From: Hyperoplus lanceolatus | Taxonomy: Eukaryota; Chordata; Actinopteri; Uranoscopiformes; Ammodytidae | Direction: 5' to 3' | Assembly (NCBI GenBank): GCA_026929865.2 | Contig: CM049406.2 | Location: forward strand, 23,050,501 to 23,114,500 | Length of the DNA: 64,000 nucleotides | Shown here: in pieces, positions 10,240-21,886 of the stretch | Layout of the letters: every line of letters begins with the position of its first letter | Numbering within the stretch: position 1 is the first letter of the stretch | Translations under genes and position numbers: made by a program | Notes under the pieces: generated by a model | Told to the model about the DNA's origin: nothing | Seen by the model: the letters and a program-made list of their open reading frames with translations, nothing else | The model's database searches: none

Positions 10240-11898
10240 CAGTGGCGTGCACAGGTAGACCTGAAGTGGTGCTAAAGCACCTGCCCTTTTCCCCTGGCCC
10301 AATCAAGTGCCCTTTTGAAATAAATAAATAAATAAAAAAAATCTGAAAGTTACTTTTTTTATGTGGCCTATGCCGACATACATTATCATCTATAAATGCT
10401 CAACGATTAATAACGTTTGACAATAATTCCCCAATAAATATGCCCCCCCCTCCTCCTCATCCGCACACACTTCCTTTATCAACGTGAACGGGCAGAGTGG
10501 ACACAAACGGAGGCGCATTGCCACAGCAGTTCACAGCTGCTGCACACACACCTACTCCCCGGCCTGCCCTGCCCCACCAGCGAGGTAACACATACATGAA
10601 TGGAGTCAAGAGTGTATTGTTTGCCCCCTAAGCCTCAGTTGCCAAGCTATAACTTGCATTTATTTGTCTCTGTTTTAAAGTAGCCTCTATCATGCAGCGC
10701 CACACAGCTGAGCATAAATTAGCCGACTGTCCTGCTTAACAAGCTAACCCCCCAAAAAAAAGATATGACGTGATGAACACAACTAATGTCGGCGGAGTTT
10801 GTCATTGGTACAGCATGTGAATCTATCAGTATGCTGAATATTTAGTGTTGTTTAGGTTTACTTTAGGTTATATAATTAACACTTCACTTACAGTAATGTA
10901 TCTGCTAAATGACAAACAAGCAATTCCCACTTGCAGAAACAGTAGCCTTGTGCCTTGTTGTAATGTAACCAAGCAGTCTTATTCATATGGTTGGTTGGTC
11001 TCTTTTTGTTTACAAATTGCAGTATAATGCCTAGAAAGGAGAGATCAAAAAGGAAAAAGAAAGGGAGCTAAAGCAGGCAGCCCAGGGGAGCAGCTCTCTG
11101 CTCTCCTTTGATGAAAGCATCCACCAGCAGCAAGGAGGAAGATGAAGATGAAAGGTCAGAGTCAAGACCAGAGTCATGTTAACTGTTCAGGGCCTTTCAA
11201 AGCTCAGTTTGTAATGTTGAACTGTTCCTCAAATGTTATTGAAATATCTTAAAATCTGACCACACATTTTATTTTAACTACGCAAAGTGGGTTGGTGGTA
11301 CTAAATCAGTCATGAAGCTATACGCTAATTATATTATTTTGTCCCAACCATAAGTTATTTCTATGTTACAATACTTGCAGTAATCTTGTATTTACCTTAA
11401 TAGGATATTATTAGTACGGAGATCAGGGGCCTAACGAAGACTTCAAAGAGAGAATTCGGGATAAGGGATTATTTAAAAAAATCCGAAGCTGACTGTTTGT
11501 TTTTCAAACATGTACATTTTTTCTTTCTGCTTTTTGGTAATGTGTCTCCAAATTATTCCAGAAAATGGTACTAAATAGCCCACATTGACACAGGTGATTT
11601 AGCCTTAGCTTTCTTCTCAAAGTGCACCAGATTGATGAATTTTACTTTAAAAGGTTCACATTTTTCTTCTGGGGGAGCTTTCCCCCAGACCCCCCTAGAA
11701 GGTCCAGGTTACCAAACACAGTCTCCCAAATTCCTTTGAGAAACACTTTATGTGTGGCCGGGTATTAAAAGTCATTAGGCCAGGGGGGGATTTTGTACAA
11801 GTACCCTTAAAATGATTTGGTCATTAATCGATAAAATATTCTGTGCCCTTTTTTTTGCACTGAGCACCTGCCCCCCAAAATGTCTGTGCACGCCACTG
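10240..11898. mobile_element. Non-autonomous hAT element with 8-bp TSD
   Basis: Perfect 15-bp terminal inverted repeats (CAGTGGCGTGCACAG at 10240 and its complement ending at 11898) are flanked by the 8-bp target duplication caagatat (10232-10239 and 11899-11906), the hallmark of hAT transposition. No transposase frame remains in the 1659 bp. A basic stretch near 11028 (MPRKERSKRKKKRELKQA) could be a trace of an hAT protein start, but it is followed by no domain. Parts of the interior (about 11440-11760) recur at 27800-27960, 46300-46640 and, inverted, 49430-49560, so this is a multi-copy family. Confidence 0.9.
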
Positions 11899-11906
11899 CA
11901 AGATAT

Positions 11907-12262
11907 CATCAGGTAGTATTTAACATCGTTATTCGTCATCGTTATAACATTCAACTGAAATGTTTGTCTTGTGAATTTTGTTTTTTCCCAGAGAATAATG
12001 GAGCTTGAAGTTGAAGGGACAACTGCCATCTTCATTCATGTGAAAAAAGCCAGCTTCACCTTCTCCATAGTAAAGAGACGTGGGAGGAATATCATTGGCA
12101 ACTGTTACACTGCTAGGTCAAGGGGGCGCTTCGATAATGATGTGTGCCGGAATCGCCTATGGTGGTCTCCTCTGTGACCTATTCCAGCAAAACAGAGCGT
12201 ACCATCACCTCTCTGCACTGCATGAAAGACTGCATGAAGTGAGTCACTATTTGGGACAATGA
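11907..12262 (+). other. Unassigned sequence with coding-like short frames; L1 target site
   Basis: Two overlapping plus-strand frames occur (11971-12177 and 12080-12262), one preceded by an acceptor-like TTTTTTCCCAG. Neither matches a family I recognise, there is no matching donor, and the block is interrupted by the L1 insertion and resumes at 14398. The 17-bp target duplication of that L1 occupies 12246-12262. It is probably an old repeat. Confidence 0.4.
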
Positions 12263-14380
12263 TTTTTATTTATTTTTTTATTAATATTTTTATTTTTTTC
12301 TTAAACAAAACAATCACAGACAACATATACATACACAACAAGAAAAACTCACAGGACAATACAAAATACAACACAGGGGGGGAAAGGGGGGGGCAGATCC
12401 ATACTTTTAATAAATTCATTTAAATGTCCAGTTTCTTAAGTTCATGCTTATAAAGTTCCAGGGACCTTCTTTACCACAGTCATGGTCATTGAGAGCTGAT
12501 GCTGCTCGCTCCATTGACAGGAGGTCTAAAAAGTCCGTCAGCCAATTTTCAATGCTAAAGCAATTGGGTTTACGTATCTTCCAATTTATCAAAATAATTC
12601 GCTTCGCTGACAGGAAAGCCAAGGCTATGATGCGTTGGGTGACTGTTGATTCAATGTTTTCGACTCTACTGCCTAGAAGGCAAGTTAATGGGCAGAGTGG
12701 TATTCTCACATTCAAGAAAGAAGACAAATTATAAATAACACCTTTCCAAAAACACTGTACCGCGGCGCATTGTCACAATTGATGTATCAATGTTCCTGCC
12801 TCACCACAACCATGCCAACACAAATGAGAGAGGGAATTGTCCATTTTCTTTAATCTGCTTGGTGTTATATAAGCCCTGTGCAAAATTTTTAATTGAAGAA
12901 TTTTATATCTTACACATTTGGATAGGGTTGTAGTGTTTTTTGTTACAGTATTCTACTGTGCATTACTCAAGGATATGCCCAAGTCCTGCTCCCATTTGTG
13001 TTGGATTAGGATAGGTTATCAACGGATGCAGTGGTCAACAACTCATACAACCTTGACACTGTTCTCTTTCCTGATGCAATCTCCCTCAGTTTTATATCCA
13101 ACTCTTTATCCTGGATCTCTACTGTGGGTTCTTTTGATATAAGTAACCCCAAAATATATTTTAATTGTAAATACGCAAAAAAGTCGACATCTTTTAAATC
13201 ATATTGTGTTTTTAAGACAATAAAGGGTACCATATATCCATCCTTCACTATCTGACCCACTTGGTTTATACGTCTTTGTTGCCACGATTAGTTTGTTAAT
13301 GTTTTACCACCAGCTTTTAATACAGGGTTACTCCATATAGGGCATGATGGTAAGTATGCTCCATTGAAGGGGAGACGTTTCTGGATAATTTTCACAACCT
13401 CACAGGAAAATTTTATTAGAGGATTGCCTATTTTCAAGTTGGTTTTTGGGTAATACCATAAAGCGGTTAGGGAGAGGGATTTGTCTTGGTTGGCTAAAAT
13501 GTTTTTGTCAACCCATTTCCAACTCCCTAACTCACTCTGTCCTGTATAGGCCCACAACAAAGGAAACCTAGCATTGTAGGCAAGGTAATAAGAATAAACA
13601 TCTGGGACTCCCAATCCACCTCTTTTCCTCGGTCTGGTTAATCTTTTGTAACTGATTCTTGGTTTTTTATTACTCCACAAGAAATCTGTGAATAATTTAA
13701 AACAAATTTTCACCAGTAAAGCGGGAATTTAAGAATTGCTGATATAAGAAATAATAATCTAGGTAACATATTCATTTTAAGCACTTATGCTCTGCCCCAT
13801 AATGAAATGGGTAAAACTGTCCATCTCTTTATGTCCTCCTTAATTGTTTTAAGGAGGAAAGGGCCATTTAAATCAAAAATATCCTCAATGGGAGTCTTAA
13901 TGTTGATTCCTAGATATCTCATACCTTGTGGCTTCCATTGAATGGGGGCAGAACCCAGATGTGAAGGACAGGTCATAGTATTTAATGGGATGGCTTCACT
14001 CTTATTAAAATTCACCTTGTACCTTGAAAACTTCCCAAAAACCTCAATTAATTTCATCACTTGCGGGATTGATTTATGTGGTTGTGATAATATTAATAAC
14101 AAATCATCCGCAAATAGATTAGCTTTAAAATCATGACCCCCAATCTGGATACCAGTGATTTTCCTCTCTGCTCGGATAGCACATACTAGAGGTTCTAAGG
14201 CCAAAATGAAGAGTGATGGTGAGGCAGGACAACCCTGCCGGGTAGATCTCAGAAGTTGGAAAGGTTCGGATACAGTTCCATTAGTTCTAATTGAAGCACT
14301 AGGGTTGTTATAGAGGGACTTCACCCAGTTAATAATAACTGGTCCAAAACCAAATTTTGACATAACAAGAAACAAATAAT
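12263..14380 (-). mobile_element. 5'-truncated L1-type LINE with 17-bp TSD
   Basis: Minus-strand L1/Tx1-type retrotransposon bounded by an exact 17-bp target duplication, actatttgggacaatga (12246-12262 and 14381-14397). Its 3' end is the A-rich tail (T-rich on the plus strand) at about 12263-12302. The 5' end at 14380 lies inside the reverse transcriptase, a typical aborted target-primed reverse transcription. The reading frame is broken into pieces. Its RT sequence differs clearly from that of the L1 at 34118-39508, so at least two L1 lineages are present. Confidence 0.92.
12416..14375 (-). pseudogene. L1 ORF2 C-terminal part (reverse transcriptase), broken
   Basis: The frame 14375-13785 gives the RT palm: KFGFGPVIINWVKSLYNNP, RQGCPASPSLFILALEPL and FADDLLLILS, where FADD is the catalytic motif. 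The frame then shifts. 13713-13288 continues with FLWSNKKPRISYKRL and GGLGVPDVYSYYLAYNARF, the region after the RT. 13260-13006 and 12727-12416 carry further C-terminal scraps with stops between them. Everything upstream of the palm, including the endonuclease and ORF1, is absent because of 5' truncation. It is not functional. Confidence 0.88.
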
Positions 14381-14397
14381 ACTATTTGGGACAATGA

Positions 14398-15306
14398 CAC
14401 CAAGCAGGTCAAAGGTCAAGCTGACTGTGACCTCGCATCTTGTGTACGCAATATGGGAAAAAACCTTTGAAGGATTTTCTGTCACGAATGCCCCCTGCGA
14501 TTCAAAGATGAACTGATTAGATTTTGGAGGTCAAACTTTTCATTACTGCGACCGTACGTGGAGTCGCAGTGACCTTATACCATATCGTAGCCTCCTTGGA
14601 GCTTTACCTTCTTTAAAGCACTCCTACTACCAATGTCACTATTCTGCAATTGTATGCATTGAGGAGACCAATAGCTGCCGGGTGGTAGTTCTAGTTTTAT
14701 TTATGTTTGTGGTATTTCAGCTTTCTAATAAAAAAAATATCTCATTTGAAGACCTGTACACAAAAATAAAAGGATGACATTAAAAACTTTTTGGAAAGGT
14801 GTGAGCATTACTGCATTTGTTTGTGAGGGGTTTTCATACTGCCTTGCCACAGCTTGATTCACAAATACTTTAATTTTTGAAAGGGGAATTATCTGTTGTT
14901 TATCTGATGCTTTTTTTACTTATCTTCTTATCATCTTACCAATATCATTTTATATGTATAAGTAGCTGACAAAAACCTTATCTGATTCTTCTGGTAAATC
15001 ACCTGAATTGGCAATGTCTCTCAGGCCTGACACACCTCCAATAGTGGCCTGGGTCTCACCACAACTTCCCACCTCAGAGGCCCCTCCCCGTTCCCTTCTA
15101 CAATGATAACATTTTCCATCCTGTGGAGATCTGGAGTGTGTAATCAAGAGGCAGAATCCTGGCAAAGTAGTCTGACCAGACGCAGTGCAGTGCAGTGCTG
15201 ATGTCTCCGGTATTTACATTTTTTACACCTCACTGGATAAATGCCACGTATCAGCCAGCTTCAAGAAATCTACCATCATCCCTGTCCTGAAAGGACCACT
15301 GGACCT
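14398..15306. other. Unassigned intergenic sequence
   Basis: It begins with the continuation of the L1 target repeat (GGTCAAAGGTCAAGCTGACT, a phrase resembling a common fish repeat). Otherwise no gene or repeat boundary is recognised. Confidence 0.4.
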
Positions 15307-15510
15307 AAGGGTGGAGTCAGCGATGCTGGAGAACGCTTGTTGTCAAAATCACTTTTGTCAAAATCGTTGAATATCTCCTCAGGATATGATAAGTGGCTAT
15401 ACTGTGTGAGTGTGCACACTGAAACTGTACACTGGTATCTAAACAAAGGGTATGTAAACAAAGGCAGGCCACCTTAGACAGCAACATGCCCGTTTACAGA
15501 GCCTAAAGGC
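15307..15510 (+). mobile_element. GGTGGAGTCAGCGAT-type MITE fragment
   Basis: It begins AGGGTGGAGTCAGCGATGCT and shares long stretches with the elements at 24607-24809 and 42893-43190 (GGAGAACGCTTGTTGTCAAA, AATATCTCCTCA). It also shares with the 42893 copy the interior GTAAACAAAGG and CAACATGCCCGTTTACAGAG. The right inverted arm is missing. Confidence 0.65.
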
Positions 15511-15940
15511 GAAGACACACCGGGCCGACTACCGACCGTCGCCAGAAAATGGAGTCAGCCGATTCAGTCAGCTCCATTCTCCCCGACGTGGTCAAAAAAG
15601 TGCGAGGAACACACCGAGTCGACTACTGACTTGCCGTACGTTCTGCGCTTGCAGGATGACATTAAGTAGCTGTTATCATAATGTAGGCTGTCATTATAAT
15701 GGAGAGAATGCATGCTGCACACACACACACACACCTGTGGCCGCTCCTCGCCAAAACTACCTCGACTATTTCTGAAAACATGTGAAAACGTCATGCATGG
15801 ACAATCTAATGCTGTGTGCTGATTGTGTTAAGCCTACATGAAAATCCGAACATTCCCCGAATCAATCGATAGCTTCCTAAATCATGTTTGACAAAAGTGA
15901 AACTATTATCTACTCCGCTGCCCCGTCTCTGCCGCAGACA

Positions 15941-15983
15941 GATAGATAGATAGATAGATAGATAGATACTTTACAAAATTCCT

Positions 15984-16023
<40 letters not shown>

Positions 16024-16034
16024 GGGGGGGGGGG
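15941..16034 (+). repeat. Microsatellite cluster: (GATA)n, (GT)n, poly-G
   Basis: (GATA)n at 15941-15967, (GT)n at about 15986-16020 and a G run to 16034. A shorter CA run is at 15719-15734. Open frames here are repeat artefacts. Confidence 0.95.
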
Positions 16035-16329
16035 CTTATTTTACTTAATCCTACATCTCATGGAGATGATGGTGGTTGTTCACACACCATGCCACAAAGC
16101 GCTTCACCAGTTCCCCATACTCCCCTTCTCCTGTCCAGCACTGACAGTGTGCAGATGACAGTAATCAGAGTGTTATTGGATTTCTAAGGAATACAGAGTG
16201 AAGAGGAAAGGTCAGAGAGTCTCCTGCTGTGCTCCTGTGCTGCTTACCTCATTCTGAGAAAGGCGTCCTAAGGCTGTGGTCCTTGGTATCCATCAGGTAG
16301 TCAATCATCCAGGAGGTTGATGTAGACAT

Positions 16330-16432
16330 TTGGCAGCACAACAAAGGTGGCAAAGAACATTCAATAACGTATAATGTTTCTTTTAGACTGTGTGGAAAAT
16401 GATATTTTCCTTTTGATATGAAACTGAGGAGC
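16330..16432 (+). repeat. 103-bp duplicated block, copy A (5' of exon 1)
   Basis: The block starts TTGGCAGCACAACAAAGGTG and ends GAAACTGAGGAGC. It recurs at 23826-23928 in the same orientation with one mismatch in 103. The copies lie on either side of slc1a7 exon 1. Its nature (transposon piece or segmental duplication) is unknown. Confidence 0.9.
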
Positions 16433-17609
16433 AATCATGTTGGAGGAAAGATTCAACGGAGAGAGGGTAGGTTGATGACTGGACTCCAATCAATCAATAT
16501 ATAATCGTACTGCTATGCAGGAAATATTCTGATTTTTTTTGTTTGACTATTACAGCAGAGTTCTGCTTACTGCTGTTCTGTGAAAACCTGGGGACATAAC
16601 TGTTGATTGCTTGCTCGTCAATCCAATTATACGTTCATTTTTCCACTTTGGTCTCTGTACTCATTTCATTGGATTTATTTTTTTCGGGGCCCTGGGTTTG
16701 CTTGGCCCCGTGTTGTTTCTTCAGTAAACCAAGACTGTATATCTGGCCATCGATAGCAGCAAGCGTAATAAAGGCTGACATCCTCCATATTGCAACCCCT
16801 TCTTGATCTCCTGTGGTGAAATAATGGTTATCCCATTCCCATCCCGTCGTAATGAAGCACTATACCACTGTTACCATAAACAGATTGCAAGGCCCTTTTT
16901 TTGTATTCCCTTGTAATTTACCTCATGTCACTTGTTGTGCAATTTGTCCTTCCTTTTTTATTTATTTTTTATACTTATTTGTGATCTGGAACAATCCGCT
17001 GTACAATTGTTCAGAGAGCTCTCTAATCCAGCCTTAGATCTGAGTCGTGCAGCGAAAGCCTAATAGGATCGTAGTATTAACCCGATGACAATACCACCAG
17101 CTGTCGCAGGGCCCCCTGTTGGCCACACGGAGCAATGTGTTGGGGATGGTAGAGAGACAGAGAGGGAGTTGACTGAGAGCTAGAGAGAGAGACACATAGC
17201 CTACAGATAGACACATATACAGTGCATTCGTTTTGATGCTCTGAGCCTCATGTGGAATAACCAAGGAATAACCACGGAAGCAGCTCGGACGGAAGGGAAC
17301 ACAGAAACTCCTGAAGTGCTTTTATTTTTGTTGGACAACTATACCTCCATTTAATTCACTTTTCAACGAATCCCAACTTTTTTTCTATTCCTACAAACTT
17401 TTTCTTTTCTATTTGTTTCTTCTCTTCTCAATCCCAACGTGTCCTTCGTCAGTCTGCGTCATTCTAGCATTTATCTAACACCACCTGCCGCGTCCACTGC
17501 CTCTGCTTTTATTGGCTCCACATGGCTGAATAAGTGGTAAAAAGAGTGGAGGAGGGGGGGGGCTTGCCAAGTTGCAGTCAGGACCAGGACAAGCAGGTGG
17601 TGGTGAAGG
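16433..17609 (+). promoter_or_regulatory. Presumed 5' flank and 5' UTR of slc1a7
   Basis: No gene is seen between the duplicated block and the slc1a7 start codon, so this should hold the promoter and 5' untranslated region. No unambiguous TATA box or CpG island was identified; a weak TATA-like ACATATAC lies near 17212. A purine-rich leader (GGAGGAGGGGGGGG) precedes the start codon. Assignment is by position only, and further 5' non-coding exons could lie upstream. Confidence 0.4.
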
Positions 17610-17750
17610 ATGGCGGTGGCTTTTGACGAGGTGTGGGGGCGGGTGAAGAATGTCTGCAAGCAGAACGGACTGCTCATCTTGTCCGTGCTGGCCGTGGTCA
17701 TTGGCTGCCTGCTGGGCTTCTTCCTCAGAGGCAAACGGCTTTCAGAGCAG
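17610..17750 (+). CDS. slc1a7: slc1a7 exon 1: EAAT5-type glutamate transporter, N-terminus and TM1
   Basis: First coding exon of a Na+-dependent excitatory amino acid transporter of the SLC1 family. These are trimeric plasma-membrane proteins that take up glutamate; EAAT5 is mainly retinal and also conducts chloride strongly. The 47 codons give a short cytoplasmic N-terminus (MAVAFDEVWGRVKNVCKQ) and TM1 at about residues 20-39 (LLILSVLAVVIGCLLGFFLR). The KNVCKQNGLLILSVL and GCLLGFFLRGKRLS blocks are closest to EAAT5 among the SLC1A paralogs I know; EAAT1-like proteins read differently here. The ATG has A at -3 and G at +4. The exon ends in phase 0 at a GT donor (17751). Which teleost co-orthologue (a or b) it is cannot be decided. 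Confidence 0.9.
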
Positions 17751-17995
17751 GTCAGTTGTGCAAAATGCACTACTTGTGATTGTGACCCCTAGTTTACCCT
17801 CACACTACCCGCCCGCCTGCCTTGCCCCCCCCTGCCCTCAGCTGTCTATGTGTGTGGCCCCCTGTCTCCTGCTTAAATGCCCAGACGGATTCAGACGCCA
17901 CAACTCCTAAGGAAGGATAATTGCCCAACTCTCTGTTGCTTTGAATCTGCCTCCTTACCCACACTCCATGTGGTACACGCCAACATTTTCACAAT

Positions 17996-18150
17996 CACAC
18001 ACACACACACACACACAGACACACACAAACAGATATACAAACACACACACACACAAACGTGTACTTCTATCTTTGTGAGGGCACTGCATTGACTCACATT
18101 CAGTCCAAGGAGGCTTCATCCTGCTGTGTAGGGTCTTGATTCTTTCCCCC
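17996..18150 (+). repeat. CA-rich microsatellite with attached fish repeat phrase
   Basis: (CA)n with interruptions at about 17996-18058, followed by ACTTCTATCTTTGTGAGGGC, a phrase that accompanies CA arrays. A related arrangement occurs at 20594-20760 (CATGTACTTCTATCACTCAT and GTGAGGACGGGGTAAAAT). It lies about 250 bases inside intron 1. Confidence 0.8.
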
Positions 18151-20423
18151 AGATGGGAGATACTAAGTCCCCACACTGGGATGAATCTAAGCACACACTC
18201 ATATTCATAGAATAAACATTAATAATGTTTTTTTTTACCTTATTTTATATATATTCTTATAAACTCTAGGCCAATCTAATCCAACAGATGTAGAGGTTTC
18301 GCCACCACAGTTGGCTGCACCACGACTATTGAAGTGCAGACAGGACAACGCAATGAATGCGATGCAATTTTCCCAAGTGATTGACATGAGTTTCGTCATC
18401 TTCACAGCTCACACTGGGGTCAGCTTATTCGGGTATAGGAAGAAAGTGTTGAGTGGGCTACTACTACTTGGCGTTTAAGATTATTCTCATCCAAAAGCCA
18501 TTTTGCTCATCAAAATTTCTATATTTTTTCTCTTTCAAAATGTGAAACCGTATCTCGTCCGCCACCCACATTTGCCTATAGCCTCTCCGCTCGGCTGGAC
18601 AGCATCCATAGAAAGGGATTGCCAGTGTGGGAGATTAGTTGTCAATCACTCACATAGACATCTAGTCAACAACATACCATACGTATTTACTTGTATAACT
18701 CACACAACACTGAATGGCAAGGGGAAGTAAGTTGAAGTAATTCAGAGTATGCTAAGAGGCTTCCCATTACAGTGAAATAAAAATTTTGGGGGGCAGTAGC
18801 GGTAAAGTGGTTAGTGAGTCCCAAAAAGGGTTGAGTGGGTTAAAAATGAGTGGTCTCTGAAAATTCTTGATTGAGCTGACAGCACAGTGTCAGCGAGACG
18901 AACAAAAAGGCAGAATCACCTTTATCCACCTGCACGGTTTGGTTAACAGTTAAAATGTGTTTTTCCTCATCATTAAATTAATCGGTGGGCTGACGTAGCT
19001 GCCGCAGCCTGCGCGGTTGTCTTACTGACGATGTCGGTTTGGACCGAGCCATCTCTGTGCATTTACAGGCGTAAAAGGCTCACAACACAGGGGAATACAT
19101 AAAGAAGCGGCTGGTTTGACCAAGCACAAATGAGAGACCGCTGGCTTGACACACACACACACACTATCAGTTGTTCCACAGCCCGATAGTTTGACCCATA
19201 TTCTGGCGGCGGCTATCTCAGTCCAGCCAGAATCCCACCCGACCAGTAAGGGCAGGGTCGGCGGTGGAAACAATACCGAGATTTCTTAAAAGCGAGCTGT
19301 CCCGCTCTGAACCGCTCCGACCCGACCCGCTCTACTCGGTGGAAACGAGGCATTTGAGTCCAAGTGGAGATAAGAAATAACTATAACAATAGTAATAACT
19401 GCCACCTTTTCAAGGTCACTGAGGCATCTGGGCTGGAGTCGTCACACTGAGCTGGCCATATGCCTCATGTTAGCTCATTAATTTTTTTCTGTCCTCCCAC
19501 TATTTGCTTATAGGCGCACACCAGCAGCAGAACACAAGACGAAATACTGAACATGTCAAATATATTTCTGAGAGCAGCAGTTCACCACATTACCGGGTAT
19601 GATCTTTGACCAAAATGATGTACTAAGCTTTCAACCATCACATGGCCTTATGATTCAGTGATCATCTGGTATGGTATTTGGGTCATCAAATAATAAATGG
19701 TTGTTTGTGGTGTACTGTGTGTATATCATACATATGTCATTCTACATTTCTAGGTAGCCTACTACATTTTCCAATGTGGTACCACACATATACCACAGAT
19801 TAAGTGTTTTCACTAAACAAGCCACGGAAAGATTATTTGTCTAACGCATTTCTTACACAGGTCATTCAAATTACATCACACTTGTCATGAGCAAAAACAA
19901 TAGAATAAATGACTTTGACTACACTGTGTAAAATTCAATGAAAAAATTAACAGAGTCGAGAAAATTACAGTATTGAAATTTTGAGGAAAAAAGTTATGGT
20001 GAAGATTTAATGCAAAGCAATGATATTTAAAAGGGAGTTTTGAATGAAAGCCATGACAAACAGAAGTGTGAAGAGGTACCTAAAGTAATTCAAGTATATA
20101 ATAATTATATAATATGAATATGCACATAAGCCCTGTGCTCTTATTTTCAACCACATTATCTAATGTAATTAAGCAATAGATTGTGTCCATTTCTAATATC
20201 AGTTTATTTACTGTAAATAGTTTTCGCTGATTATAGTCTATTAACTGTTCTTTCTTATATTTTGATTGGTCCTCATTACTCATGTGAACAGGAAGTTAAA
20301 TTAAAGACAGCAGCACAATGCTTGCAAGGTGTGAAAAACATGCTTGACACAGGGTTTGTTCTTCCACCTTACTCTATATGTGTTTGTATCAGTCTACAAT
20401 GCCTGTTCATGGACTCTTTGTGT
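18151..20423. other. Intron 1 sequence, mostly unassigned
   Basis: No exon is recognised. Near 18788-18820 there is a short piece resembling a SINE tRNA head (GGGGGGCAGTAGCGGTAAAG). A GC-rich stretch at about 18980-19350 (GCTCCGACCCGACCCGCTCT, then GGTGGAAACGAGGC) looks like the end of a DNA-transposon-derived repeat. The rest is AT-rich intron. Confidence 0.4.
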
Positions 20424-20424
20424 T

Positions 20425-20470
<46 letters not shown>

Positions 20471-20620
20471 CGTGCATGCGTGTGTGCGCGTGTGTGTGCG
20501 TGCGTGCGTGTGCGCCAAAGAGAACAGCCAGTGTGTTTGTTCCATTACAGATGACAGGACTTAGTGATATCTTGTCCTCCCTGCACACAGAGAACACACA
20601 CACACACACACACACACATG
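20424..20620 (+). repeat. (GT)n/(GC GT)n and (CA)n microsatellites
   Basis: A GT array at about 20428-20515, with GC interruptions in its right half, is followed about 80 bases later by a CA array (20594-20618). The opposed GT and CA arrays could pair in one strand. Cysteine/valine- and histidine/threonine-rich frames here are artefacts. Confidence 0.95.
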
Positions 20621-20754
20621 CATGTACTTCTATCACTCATTGACATAATGCATCCTCCAGCCACAACGCTTACCTAAACCTTATTTTAACCTGAACCTAA
20701 AACCTTAAGTCTGAACTGTCAAGCAAGCCTTTTGAAGCGGTGAGGACGGGGTAA

Positions 20755-20808
20755 AATTGGAGTTGTTAACCTTAGGAGTGAGGTCTCCTAAGGTTAACAA
20801 CTCCAATT
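20755..20808. repeat. Perfect 24-bp inverted repeat with 6-base loop
   Basis: Left arm 20755-20778 and right arm 20785-20808 are exact reverse complements; the 6-base loop is TGAGGT. It sits at the end of the CA-associated repeat, and GAGGACGGGG-type sequence adjoins it. There is no sign of a gene. Confidence 0.95.
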
Positions 20809-21771
20809 GGTCGTCCCAAAGCTGGATTTGCAGGTACACACCTACACAATATTATGTTCACAGACTGACGTTCAACAACAGAAAACATACAGATGTACCT
20901 CCACCCCCACCCCGCACTGTCACCAAGCTATTTGGCCTAAAAGCTCTCTCACTCCAAAACCTAGAATCAAAAAGCTTTTATTGCTCCATCCTCTCACTGC
21001 ACAGATGTGATGTACTTAAATTTCCTTTTCTTTTTTTTTATTTCCCCTACTCTTCACCTTTGCTTTGTTTTTCTGGCTTCACTGTCATTATGATATAACA
21101 TGTTTTTTGGTTTTTTGGTTGTCTTTAGTTACATTACATTGTCGAAAGTTTCCCATTTACACATCCAGCAGGCCCAGGGCAACAGAAGCATTTGTTTCGA
21201 TATGTAGTGTTTTTGACAACCAGACCATATCCAGTCATATCTTTTTGTAGCTATGTTCGGATCTTTGCACACTTTGTGGCTGGTAGGTGCACCATTTGGT
21301 TCACCAGCTAGGAAAGCAATGTTGATGAGATGAGAGTGATGAGACTCAACCACAAATGTTAAGTTTCAGGCTGCTGGGAGCTAAAGGGAACTGCAGTGAG
21401 GTGATAATTACCTGTGTTACACGTAGTTAATTGATCGATTGTTAATGAGAACATATTGATTAGCTTGGGCCTGAGCAGCAATGGAAAGCAATTACCTCAG
21501 TGAGACGCATACAACTTTAATGCCCTGGGAGCCAAGGTACCCTACAAAGGTATCTCCTTTTGACTTGAAGTTTTTTTATCCAACTACAAAGAGCATAACT
21601 ATAAGTGAGAGCTTGAAAAATACATTGATATATCGATTAAGAGCCCCTCATCTCAGCTTGAAGCTGTGACTCAAGGCAGCTAGGTGCTCCTTGTAATATT
21701 AACACAGATCCAGTTGCAGAGTTCTGAAATATAGAATGAACTTGTCAATACAATATTGCTTATTTAATGTT

Positions 21772-21774
<3 letters not shown>
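20809..21774. other. Intron 1 sequence, unassigned
   Basis: No exon, repeat boundary or RNA gene is recognised. Confidence 0.4.
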
Positions 21775-21841
<67 letters not shown>

Positions 21842-21846
21842 TAGTA

Positions 21847-21881
<35 letters not shown>
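21775..21881 (+). repeat. (TA)n microsatellite, target of hAT-like element
   Basis: Long TA array (21775-21881, with interruptions). It resumes at 22755-22774 after the inserted element, so the array was the insertion target. Confidence 0.95.

Positions 21882-21886
<5 letters not shown>

Noticed and set aside
11971-12262. Possible small exon (acceptor-like site followed by an open frame)
   Set aside because: No donor, no family match and two competing frames; the surrounding block looks like an old repeat into which an L1 inserted.
17891-18194. Overlapping frames rich in Cys/Val or His/Thr
   Set aside because: They are translations of CA/GT microsatellites. The same holds near 15990, 20262-20643, 25521-25904, 26979-27323, 32553-32905, 33686-34203 and 58233-58642.
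20755-20808. microRNA precursor
   Set aside because: The stem is only 24 bp with a 6-base loop, shorter than usual precursors, and it lies in repeat sequence. It is kept as a structural finding instead.
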